Source: an uncultured Clostridia bacterium
GTDB taxonomy: Bacteria; Bacillota; Clostridia; TANB77; CAG-508
Reading direction: 5' to 3'
DNA length: 5,158 bases
NCBI GenBank assembly: GCA_947627785.1
Contig: CANQXC010000119.1
Location: 1 to 5,158 of the forward strand
The translations under genes and the position numbers were made by a program. This document shows, piece by piece, positions 1 to 5,158 of this stretch. Numbering within the stretch: the first letter of the stretch is position 1; each line of letters starts with the position of its first letter. Below the pieces are notes generated by a model. It ran no database searches. It worked only from the letters and a program-made list of their open reading frames with translations, and was not told where the DNA came from.

Positions 1-83
1 AAAGTTTTGAAAATACTTTTGGAAGTGCAGTTTCAGAAGCATCAGAATTTTCAGTGCAGTCAGATGATGAATTACCATTCTAA
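1..83 (+). CDS. ssb: Single-stranded DNA-binding protein SSB, C-terminal end (partial)
   Basis: The reading frame that starts at base 3 runs 26 codons to TAA at 81-83. It encodes a Ser/Glu-rich stretch ending in DDELPF. The acidic tip with a terminal Pro-Phe is the hallmark of bacterial SSB, where it docks partner proteins of replication, recombination and repair. The DNA-binding OB fold lies upstream of the window. Position supports the call: Bacillota commonly carry rpsF-ssb-rpsR, and rpsR begins 25 bases downstream here. The tail is seen directly and the identity follows from tail plus context. The main uncertainty is only that the body of the protein is missing. Confidence 0.9.
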   Translation, partial: SFENTFGSAVSEASEFSVQSDDELPF

Positions 84-91
84 AAAAATGG

Positions 92-98
92 AAGGGAG
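92..98 (+). promoter_or_regulatory. Shine-Dalgarno sequence that fixes the rpsR start
   Basis: AAGGGAG lies 10 bases before the ATG at 109. The same frame is open upstream to an ATG at base 7, but that ATG has no such site and lies inside the ssb coding end. This selects 109 as the start of S18. Confidence 0.75.
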
Positions 99-108
99 AG
101 AATATAAA

Positions 109-411
109 ATGTCAGACAAGAAGTCAAACAATAGAAATAACAAGAAAAAAAGATTTAACAACAACAATAATAGTGATGAAGAATTTAACCCTAAGTTTAG
201 AAAAATGAGAAAAAAAGTTTGCTCAATGTGTGCAAATAAGGAAATAGTTTTAGATTACAAAAACTATGACCAAATGAAAAAGTTTGTAAATGAAAAAGGT
301 AAAATTCTACCAAGAAGAGCAACAGGAGCTTGTGCAAAACATCAAAGAGAAATTACACAAGCGGTTAAAAGAGCAAGACATATTGCTATATTACCTTATA
401 CACAAGGTTAG
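109..411 (+). CDS. rpsR: 30S ribosomal protein S18
   Basis: This encodes a 100-residue S18, a small-subunit protein that binds next to S6 on the platform of the 30S ribosome. The conserved core spans about residues 29-100 and includes the LDYKNYD segment (48-54), LPRRATGACAKHQR (67-80) and a C-terminal helix with AVKRARHIAILPY (85-97). Cys38, Cys41, Cys75 and His78 are arranged as expected for the zinc-binding (C+) form of S18. Residues 1-28 form a Lys/Asn-rich extension with five Asn in a row (17-21), making the protein longer than the usual 75-80 residues. It follows ssb in the classical rpsF-ssb-rpsR order and is followed by a terminator, so it is probably the last gene of that operon. Identity is secure. 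Confidence 0.97.
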   Translation: MSDKKSNNRNNKKKRFNNNNNSDEEFNPKFRKMRKKVCSMCANKEIVLDYKNYDQMKKFVNEKGKILPRRATGACAKHQREITQAVKRARHIAILPYTQG

Positions 412-427
412 ATTTTGAAAATAACTT

Positions 428-459
428 AAAGAACTAGATAAAACTCTAGTTCTTTTTTT
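428..459 (+). terminator. Rho-independent terminator after rpsR
   Basis: A perfect 10-bp stem pairs 428-437 (AAAGAACTAG) with 446-455 (CTAGTTCTTT) around an 8-base loop. A run of seven T (453-459) follows, partly inside the 3' arm. This is a standard intrinsic terminator on the + strand and ends the ssb-rpsR unit 16 bases after the rpsR stop. Confidence 0.88.
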
Positions 460-487
460 CACACCAAAAACCAAAGTCGAATATACT
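458..487 (+). promoter_or_regulatory. Probable sigma-A promoter of the ABC transporter unit
   Basis: TTCACA (458-463) matches the -35 consensus at five of six positions, and TATACT (482-487) matches the -10 at five of six, with an 18-base spacer. The -35 overlaps the end of the rpsR terminator T-run, so one unit stops where the next starts. Transcription would begin near 493-495, leaving a leader of about 25 bases. This is inferred from consensus matching in AT-rich DNA, where chance matches are common. The position just after a terminator adds support. Confidence 0.5.
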
Positions 488-505
488 ATCAATAGATAAA
501 TTTAT

Positions 506-511
506 AGGAGG
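506..511 (+). promoter_or_regulatory. Shine-Dalgarno sequence supporting a TTG start
   Basis: A full AGGAGG lies 7 bases before the TTG at 519. It explains how the ATPase gene is initiated although no ATG is present near the conserved N-terminus. Confidence 0.8.
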
Positions 512-518
512 AATTAAT

Positions 519-1286
519 TTGGAAGATTTACTAAAGATATGCAAAATATCAAAAAAATACCAAGCGAAGAATGGTGAAGTAGATGCACTAAAAGACATCA
601 GCTTTGAAGTTAAGCAAGGTGAGTTTGTAAGTATAATAGGACCTAGTGGATGTGGAAAATCAACACTTCTATCAATAATTGCAGGATTAGAGGATAAAAA
701 TTCAGGAACACTCTACATAGATGGAGAAGAAAGTTCTGGCATATCACCTAAAATTGGATATATGCTTCAAAAAGATAGCTTGCTAGAATGGAGAAACATA
801 TATAAGAATGTAATATTTGGCTTAGAAATAAGAAAAATAAATACACCTGAAAATAGAAAATATGTTGAAGAACTTTTGAAAAAATACCATCTATATGAAT
901 TTAAAGACAAATATCCATCTCAATTATCAGGAGGAATGCGTCAAAGAGTTGCACTAATTAGAACTTTAGCAATAAGACCAAAGATACTGTTATTAGATGA
1001 AGCATTTTCAGCATTAGATTATCAAACAAGATTAATGGTTACAAAAGATATTTATGAGATAATTAGAAATGAAAATGTTACAACACTTATGGTAACACAC
1101 GATATTTCAGAGGCAATAAGTATGTCAGATAGAATTGTGGTATTAAGTAAAAGACCTGCAACAGTAAAAACAATACTTGATATTAATTTTGAAATGGAGG
1201 TGCGAAATCCGTTAAGTGTTAGAGAAAGTCCTAAATTCAGTAAATATTTTGACAACATTTGGAAGGAGTTAGATGTAAATGCATAA
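519..1286 (+). CDS. ABC transporter ATP-binding protein, SsuB/TauB (NitT/TauT) family
   Basis: This 255-residue cytoplasmic ATPase would power the importer encoded by the next two genes. All nucleotide-binding motifs are intact: Walker A GPSGCGKST (41-49), Q-loop Gln84, signature LSGGMRQR (136-143), Walker B ILLLDEAFSALD (156-167) and the H-loop TLMVTHD (189-195). The D-loop context SALDYQTR and the tail starting LSKRPA are typical of the nitrate/sulfonate/taurine/thiamine-precursor group (SsuB, TauB, ThiZ). The length is normal for that group. The start is TTG at 519, set by AGGAGG. The stop overlaps the permease start by 8 bases, which suggests translational coupling. The family call is firm. 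The substrate is not shown by this subunit, so no gene symbol is given. Confidence 0.95.
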   Translation: MEDLLKICKISKKYQAKNGEVDALKDISFEVKQGEFVSIIGPSGCGKSTLLSIIAGLEDKNSGTLYIDGEESSGISPKIGYMLQKDSLLEWRNIYKNVIFGLEIRKINTPENRKYVEELLKKYHLYEFKDKYPSQLSGGMRQRVALIRTLAIRPKILLLDEAFSALDYQTRLMVTKDIYEIIRNENVTTLMVTHDISEAISMSDRIVVLSKRPATVKTILDINFEMEVRNPLSVRESPKFSKYFDNIWKELDVNA

Positions 1287-2088
1287 AGCAAATATATCAG
1301 AAGAAAGAAAAAAGTATTTACGAAGCATATTAATAAAAAAAGTATCAATAAAATTAACTCAAATTGCTATAATAATTGCATTTATTGTTGCTTGGGAGGT
1401 TTTAGCTAAAAAAGAAATAATAGATAGTTTTATAACAAGTAGACCAAGCAGAATTTTAGAAACTTTTATAAATTTATCAAGAAATCAACTATTAATGCAT
1501 TTAGGAGTAACTTGCAAAGAAACCATAATAGGTTTTTTACTTGGAACATCAATAGGTATATTTGTTGCAATTATTTTATGGTGGTCCGACTTTTTAAGTA
1601 AAGTAGCAGAACCATTTTTAGTTGTTTTAAATAGTTTACCTAAAGTAGCACTTGGACCAATAATAATAATATGGGTAGGTGCAGGAACAGGAGCTATAAT
1701 TGTAATGGGCTTAGCAATTTCTCTTATTGTTACAATAATGGAAATTTTAAATGGTTTTTTGGAAACTGACAAAGAAAAGATAAAGATGGCTCAAACATTT
1801 AATTGTAGTAAGCTACAATTATTAACAAAAATAGTTATACCTGCAAACATTTCAACATTTATAAATTCCTTGAAGATAAATATAGGCTTAACATTAGTAG
1901 GTGTTATAACAGGAGAATTTTTGGTTTCAAAAGCAGGTTTAGGATACTTAATAGTTTATGGTGGGCAGGTATTCCAGTTAGACTTGGTAATGACAGGTGT
2001 AATTATCTTGGCCACTATGGCAACAGTGTTATATGGTTCAGTAGTATTAATAGAAAAATTACTATCTAGAACACACAAATTTGGATAA
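1279..2088 (+). CDS. ABC transporter permease, SsuC/TauC (NitT/TauT) family
   Basis: This 269-residue membrane protein forms the channel of the importer. After a basic, cytoplasmic N-terminus (1-25) come hydrophobic segments at about 27-43, 83-101, 110-133, 136-157, 202-218 and 232-257, in keeping with the five or six helices of this permease family. The cytoplasmic coupling loop (EAA loop) that contacts the ATPase is at about 169-189, with MAQTFNCSKLQLL followed by IVIPA. The usual Gly of this loop is Asn175 here. GEFLVSKAGLGYLI (212-225) is a typical family segment. ATG at 1279 is preceded by GGAAGGAG (1261-1268) inside the ATPase gene, and the two genes overlap by 8 bases. Membrane spans were judged by eye. 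The family is firm and the substrate unknown. Confidence 0.94.
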   Translation: MHKANISEERKKYLRSILIKKVSIKLTQIAIIIAFIVAWEVLAKKEIIDSFITSRPSRILETFINLSRNQLLMHLGVTCKETIIGFLLGTSIGIFVAIILWWSDFLSKVAEPFLVVLNSLPKVALGPIIIIWVGAGTGAIIVMGLAISLIVTIMEILNGFLETDKEKIKMAQTFNCSKLQLLTKIVIPANISTFINSLKINIGLTLVGVITGEFLVSKAGLGYLIVYGGQVFQLDLVMTGVIILATMATVLYGSVVLIEKLLSRTHKFG

Positions 2089-2094
2089 CTAAAA

Positions 2095-2231
2095 GGAAAA
2101 GGATTGTTATTTTAAAAAACATAAGTTTCAAAAATCTAACTACAAAGTTAGTAAATAAAGTTCTTAGTGCAAAGATGAATTTTTAAGCTAAGAATAACAA
2201 TTCTTTTCCAAACTGATTAAGAAAGGAAAGG
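2095..2231 (+). promoter_or_regulatory. Structured leader of the binding-protein gene; possible RNA switch masking its SD
   Basis: The permease-to-binding-protein gap contains an inverted repeat. Bases 2095-2113 pair with 2191-2209 as 19 continuous base pairs with two G-U wobbles. Inside it are smaller hairpins: AAAC/GTTT (2117-2128), CTAACT/AGTTAG with an ACAA loop (2136-2151) and TTCTTAG/CTAAGAA (2161-2194, competing with the inner end of the long helix). The 3' arm end CTTTTCC (2203-2209) can instead pair with GGAAAGG (2225-2231), which contains the SD of the next gene. Forming the long helix would free the SD; losing it would mask the SD. No T-run follows, so it is not an intrinsic terminator. 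I recognise no known riboswitch core. Other readings are an RNA-stability hairpin that raises binding-protein yield, or a small inverted-repeat element; no clear target duplication is visible. Confidence 0.45.
2227..2231 (+). promoter_or_regulatory. Shine-Dalgarno sequence supporting a TTG start
   Basis: AAAGG lies 7 bases before the TTG at 2239. It supports TTG as the start, since the next in-frame Met is residue 87, well inside the conserved domain. The site can pair with 2203-2209. Confidence 0.6.
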
Positions 2232-2238
2232 TAGAAAA

Positions 2239-3279
2239 TTGAAAAGAGTTATAATAGCGGCAGTAATTGTAGCTGCAATAGTAGGCATTATAGTTTCAGT
2301 CATTATTAATATAAATAATGGCAATGAAACAACAAATGTAGGAACTAAAACAGAGCAAGGTCCAACTCTTGTAAGAGTAAATGAAGTTACAAGGTCTGTA
2401 TTTTATTCACCACAATATGTTGCAATTGCATTAGGATACTTTAAAGATAAAGGCATAGATATAGAATTAACAACAGGTCAAGGTGCAGATAAAGTTATGA
2501 CAGCAGTAATTTCTGGTCAAAGTGATATAGGATTTGCAGGACCAGAAGCTTCAATATATATTTATAATCAAGGAAGAGCAGATTATGCACAAGTTTTTGC
2601 ACAGCTTACCAAAAGGGATGGTTCATTTTTAGTAAGTAAAACTAAAACAGATAATTTTAGCTGGGATGACCTAAGAGGTAAAGTAGTAATACCAGGAAGA
2701 AAAGGCGGAGTGCCATATATGACACTTGAATATGTATTAAAGCAAAAAGGAATTAATCCAAGTACAGATTTAACATTAGATGATAGCATAAGCTTTGATT
2801 TAATGGCAGGAGCATTTGCAGGTGGTAATGCAGAATATGTAACATTATTTGAACCAACAGCTTCAATGACAGAGGCACAAGGTGTAGGATATATAGTTGC
2901 ATCAGTAGGAGAAGAAGCAGGAGAAATTCCATATACAGCATATTTTGCAAGCAAAAGCTATATAGAAAAAAATGAAGGTTTAATACAAAACTTCACAGAT
3001 GCAATATATAAAGGACAGAAATGGACTAAAGAACACACAGCAAGAGAAATAGCAGAGTTAATTCAAAGCTTTTTCCCAGATACAGACTTAGATATGCTAG
3101 AAAGTTCAATACAAAGATATAAAGACATAGATGCATGGAATGAAACACCAGTATTAACTGAAGAATCATTTAATAAATTACAAGACGTAATGGAAGAAGC
3201 AGGAGAACTAGAGCAAAGAGCAGACTATTCAAAAGTTATAAATAACAAATATGCAGAGCAAGCAGTAAAAAATAACTAG
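2239..3279 (+). CDS. ABC transporter substrate-binding protein, NMT1/SsuA/ThiY-like, membrane-anchored
   Basis: This 346-residue extracytoplasmic receptor would deliver ligand to the permease and ATPase encoded upstream. Residues 1-3 (MKR) and a hydrophobic helix (about 4-23) form a signal or anchor, followed by a polar linker rich in Asn/Thr/Gly (24-42). The periplasmic-binding-protein fold begins at about residue 44. Family features are SPQYVAIALGYFKDKGIDIEL (57-77, split here only for reading), the GADKVMTAVISGQSDIGFAG region (82-101) and SWDDLRGKVVIPGRKGG (141-157). There is no cysteine anywhere, so it cannot be a lipoprotein, which is unusual for a Gram-positive binding protein. The start is TTG at 2239. 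The ligand could be a sulfonate, a pyrimidine thiamine precursor or another small molecule of the NitT/TauT group; the sequence does not decide. Family call strong, ligand unknown. Confidence 0.93.
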   Translation: MKRVIIAAVIVAAIVGIIVSVIININNGNETTNVGTKTEQGPTLVRVNEVTRSVFYSPQYVAIALGYFKDKGIDIELTTGQGADKVMTAVISGQSDIGFAGPEASIYIYNQGRADYAQVFAQLTKRDGSFLVSKTKTDNFSWDDLRGKVVIPGRKGGVPYMTLEYVLKQKGINPSTDLTLDDSISFDLMAGAFAGGNAEYVTLFEPTASMTEAQGVGYIVASVGEEAGEIPYTAYFASKSYIEKNEGLIQNFTDAIYKGQKWTKEHTAREIAELIQSFFPDTDLDMLESSIQRYKDIDAWNETPVLTEESFNKLQDVMEEAGELEQRADYSKVINNKYAEQAVKNN

Positions 3280-3291
3280 AACAATGAATGG

Positions 3292-3362
3292 CAGTGGGGG
3301 CTTAAGATAAATGAAATAAATTATTTTATTTATCTTAAGTCCCTACTGATTTAAAAATTTTT
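3292..3362 (+). terminator. Very long hairpin after the transporter unit, probable terminator
   Basis: Bases 3292-3318 pair with 3322-3348 as 27 continuous base pairs with three G-U wobbles and a 3-base loop. The base of the stem is G/C-rich (CAGTGGGGG against TCCCTACTG) and the top is A/T-rich. It starts 13 bases after the binding-protein stop. The T-run expected of an intrinsic terminator does not follow directly; ATTTAAAAATTTTT comes after the stem, with five T at 3358-3362. It is therefore a probable, not certain, terminator. It could instead be a transcript-end protecting hairpin or a dispersed inverted-repeat element. There is no T-run on the opposite side, so it does not look bidirectional. 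Confidence 0.55.
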
Positions 3363-3391
3363 AAAAAATATGCTCCATTTTTTATTAGTTA

Positions 3392-3400
3392 TGATATAAT
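3392..3400 (+). promoter_or_regulatory. Extended -10 promoter for polC
   Basis: TGATATAAT is a perfect extended -10 (TG, one base, TATAAT). The -35 region about 17 bases upstream (GCTCCA, 3372-3377) is poor, which is normal for extended -10 promoters. Transcription would begin near 3407, about 28 bases before the polC ATG at 3435. Confidence 0.6.
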
Positions 3401-3434
3401 ATGAGCCGAAGAAGAAAAGAAGGGAAGACATAAG

Positions 3435-5158
3435 ATGACAAAAGTAATAAAAGATGTATTTCAAGACTACAAAAGAGAAAACAACCTTGTAAATGGGGCA
3501 ATTTTAAAAATGAACTTATACAAAAAAAGCAATAAATTAGAAATAGAAATAGAATTACAAAATCAGTTAATTATAGATGAATTAGCTGATTTTGAAACTT
3601 ATTTATCAACTAGATTTTCAATTGCAACAATTGAAACAAAAATAACATACCCAGAAATAAAGTTAAATTGTTCACTAGAACAAGATTGGGAAAAAATTAT
3701 AAAATATATAGCAAAAAAATTTCCTGTAACAAAAGCTATATTAAATGGTAGTACTATTCATTTAGAAGATAACAAAATAATTATAAACCTAAAAAATAAA
3801 AGTTCAGAATTTTTACATGCATATTCAATAGATAGAGTGTTGGAAAATCTATTTATAAATTTATATGGAAAAAGATTTAAAGTAGAATATGATGAAAATA
3901 TTACAGAAGAAGAAATAAAGCAGCAACATCATTTTCTAGAAGAAGTGCAAGAAAATGTATGTAAAAATTTAATGAGCAATATAAATGTGGAAAATGAAAA
4001 GAAGAAAGAGATTGTAAAGGAAGAAAAGAAGACAGAAGATAAACCAAAGCAAGAGGAAATAGAAGAAGATACACCTTTAATTATAGGAAGGTCTGCAAAT
4101 ATAAAAGAGCAAATTGTAAAAATAAAAGATCTAACACCAGATTATGGAAAAGTTGCTTTGCAAGGTAAAGTAATAAAAACAGATACAAGAGAGCTAAAAA
4201 ATGGCAAAACTCTAGTAATGTTTGATGTTTATGATGGAACAAGTACAATAACCTGTAAGGCGTTTGTTGAACCAGAAAAGCTAGATAAAGTATTAAAAAG
4301 AATTAAGCCAAAAATAAGAGTAAAATTACAAGGAAATGCTTCTTATGATAATTACGCAAAAGAAATAGGAGTAATTGCCAATGTAGTTATAGAAGTTCCT
4401 GCACAAGCAGAAACTACAAGAAAAGATAATAGCATGACAAAACGTGTGGAATTACACTTACATACTCAAATGAGCCAAATGGATGCAGTAACATCTGCAA
4501 AAGATTTAATAAAAAGAGCCGCAGATTGGGGAATGAAGTCTATTGCTATTACAGACCATGGTGTAGTACAAGCTTTCCCAGAAGCGAAACATGCAGTTGA
4601 CGATTTAGGCTTAGATATAAAGGTTTTATATGGTGTAGAAGCATATTTTATACCAGATGATGAAATACCAGAAGGTGAGGATGGTTGGAAGAAAGTAAAA
4701 CCATATCATGCAATAATATTAACACAAACACAAAAAGGATTAAGAAATTTATATGAACTAATTTCAGTATCACATATACAATATTTCCATAAAAGACCAA
4801 GAGTTTTACAAAGTGTATTTGAAAAATATAGAGAAGGTTTAATACTTGGCAGTGCTTGTGAGCAAGGTGAATTATATAGAGCAATTTTACAAAATAAGCC
4901 AGAAGAAAAAATAGAAAAAATTGTAAAGTATTATGATTATCTAGAAATTCAGCCATTGGGAAATGATGAATTTATGATAAGAGATGGAATAGTTCCAGAT
5001 AAAGAAGCTTTAAAAAACATCAATAGAAAAATAGTAGAATTAGGTGAAAAATTTGGAAAACTTGTAGTAGCAACATGTGATGTTCACTTTATGGATCCAC
5101 AAGATGAAGTATATAGAAGAATATTAATGGCAGGACAAGGCTTTTCAGACTGTGATAA
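3435..5158 (+). CDS. polC: DNA polymerase III alpha subunit, PolC type, lacking the internal exonuclease domain (3' end outside window)
   Basis: This is the 5' part (574 codons) of the Gram-positive replicative polymerase; the frame is open at the window edge. ATG at 3435 follows AAGGGA (3420-3425). Domains in order: PolC N-terminal domain (about 1-180, weakly conserved), a Lys/Glu-rich linker (about 186-212), an OB fold (about 238-322, with RELKNGKTLVMFDVYD resembling other PolCs) and a PHP domain from 337. PHP shows HLHTQMSQMDAV (341-352), TDHG (373-376), YGVEAY (399-404), PYHAI (423-427), GSACEQGE (472-479) and ATCDVHFMDPQD (546-557). In typical PolC a 3'-5' exonuclease domain of nearly 200 residues is inserted between YGVEAY and PYHA. 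Here only 18 residues join them, so that domain is missing without a frameshift. Both sides align with PolC, not DnaE. The polymerase palm, fingers and C-terminus lie downstream. Confidence 0.95.
   Translation, partial: MTKVIKDVFQDYKRENNLVNGAILKMNLYKKSNKLEIEIELQNQLIIDELADFETYLSTRFSIATIETKITYPEIKLNCSLEQDWEKIIKYIAKKFPVTKAILNGSTIHLEDNKIIINLKNKSSEFLHAYSIDRVLENLFINLYGKRFKVEYDENITEEEIKQQHHFLEEVQENVCKNLMSNINVENEKKKEIVKEEKKTEDKPKQEEIEEDTPLIIGRSANIKEQIVKIKDLTPDYGKVALQGKVIKTDTRELKNGKTLVMFDVYDGTSTITCKAFVEPEKLDKVLKRIKPKIRVKLQGNASYDNYAKEIGVIANVVIEVPAQAETTRKDNSMTKRVELHLHTQMSQMDAVTSAKDLIKRAADWGMKSIAITDHGVVQAFPEAKHAVDDLGLDIKVLYGVEAYFIPDDEIPEGEDGWKKVKPYHAIILTQTQKGLRNLYELISVSHIQYFHKRPRVLQSVFEKYREGLILGSACEQGELYRAILQNKPEEKIEKIVKYYDYLEIQPLGNDEFMIRDGIVPDKEALKNINRKIVELGEKFGKLVVATCDVHFMDPQDEVYRRILMAGQGFSDCD

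Noticed and set aside
7..108. ATG at base 7, in frame with S18, giving a 134-residue protein
   Set aside because: Bases 1-83 already code for the SSB tail in another frame, the S18 family does not extend that far, and a good SD sits before the ATG at 109.
2095..2209. Miniature inverted-repeat transposable element with 19-bp ends
   Set aside because: Size and inverted ends would fit, but no convincing target-site duplication is visible (only short A-runs on both sides) and no second copy is present in the window. Kept only as an alternative to the RNA-switch reading.
2210..2238. CTGATTAAG before the binding-protein gene as part of a TPP riboswitch, which would fit a thiamine-precursor importer
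   Set aside because: The conserved CUGAGA and the GGAUAAU...CCAGCGUAGGGA core are absent, so there is no support for a THI element.
2583..2954. Open frames on the minus strand inside the binding-protein gene
   Set aside because: They are shadows of a well-supported + strand gene, with no SD, no recognisable domain and unlikely composition. The same applies to minus-strand frames at 1052-1348, 1485-1772 and 4648-4956.
5156..5158. Apparent TAA stop at the very end of the window, seeming to end polC
   Set aside because: It is out of frame: the last full codon is GAT (5154-5156), followed by AA. The PHP domain is still unfinished, so the gene continues beyond the window.
1..5158. CRISPR array, tRNA or rRNA gene, prophage or defence genes
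   Set aside because: No spaced direct repeats, no tRNA-like cloverleaf or rRNA segments were noticed, and all gene space is filled by housekeeping or transporter genes.

Overview
The window is a very AT-rich stretch of Bacillota (Firmicutes) chromosome, most likely from a clostridial lineage. The evidence for this is the ssb-rpsR gene pair, a PolC-type replicative DNA polymerase, two TTG starts with strong Shine-Dalgarno (SD) sequences, heavy use of AGA and A/T-ending codons, and standard stop codons. The species cannot be named. Every gene I can support lies on the + strand.

Layout. Bases 1-83 hold the last 26 codons of ssb, ending in the acidic DDELPF tail. Ribosomal protein S18 (rpsR) follows at 109-411 and closes with a hairpin terminator at 428-459. 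A new promoter overlaps the terminator's T-run and starts a three-gene ABC importer unit: an ATPase (519-1286), a permease (1279-2088, overlapping the ATPase by 8 bases) and a substrate-binding protein (2239-3279). The importer belongs to the SsuABC/TauABC/ThiXYZ (NitT/TauT) group; its substrate cannot be read from sequence. The 150-base gap before the binding protein holds a 19-bp inverted repeat whose 3' arm can pair instead with the SD of the next gene. A 27-bp hairpin (3292-3348) follows the binding protein. An extended -10 promoter at 3392-3400 then drives polC (3435 to the window edge, 574 codons visible).

How the genes work together. ssb, rpsR and polC are core replication and translation genes. 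The importer cassette between them looks like a separate transcription unit with its own promoter and barriers.

Most notable point. The PolC has the N-terminal domain, OB fold and PHP domain in the usual order, but the 3'-5' exonuclease domain that normally interrupts PHP is absent. The chain passes from YGVEAY (399-404) to PYHAI (423-427) through an 18-residue linker, while every expected PHP metal ligand is kept. This suggests a PolC without its own DEDD-type proofreading domain, possibly using PHP or a separate exonuclease instead. Secondary points are the possible RNA switch before the binding-protein gene and the fact that this binding protein has no lipobox cysteine and seems to be anchored by an N-terminal membrane helix.
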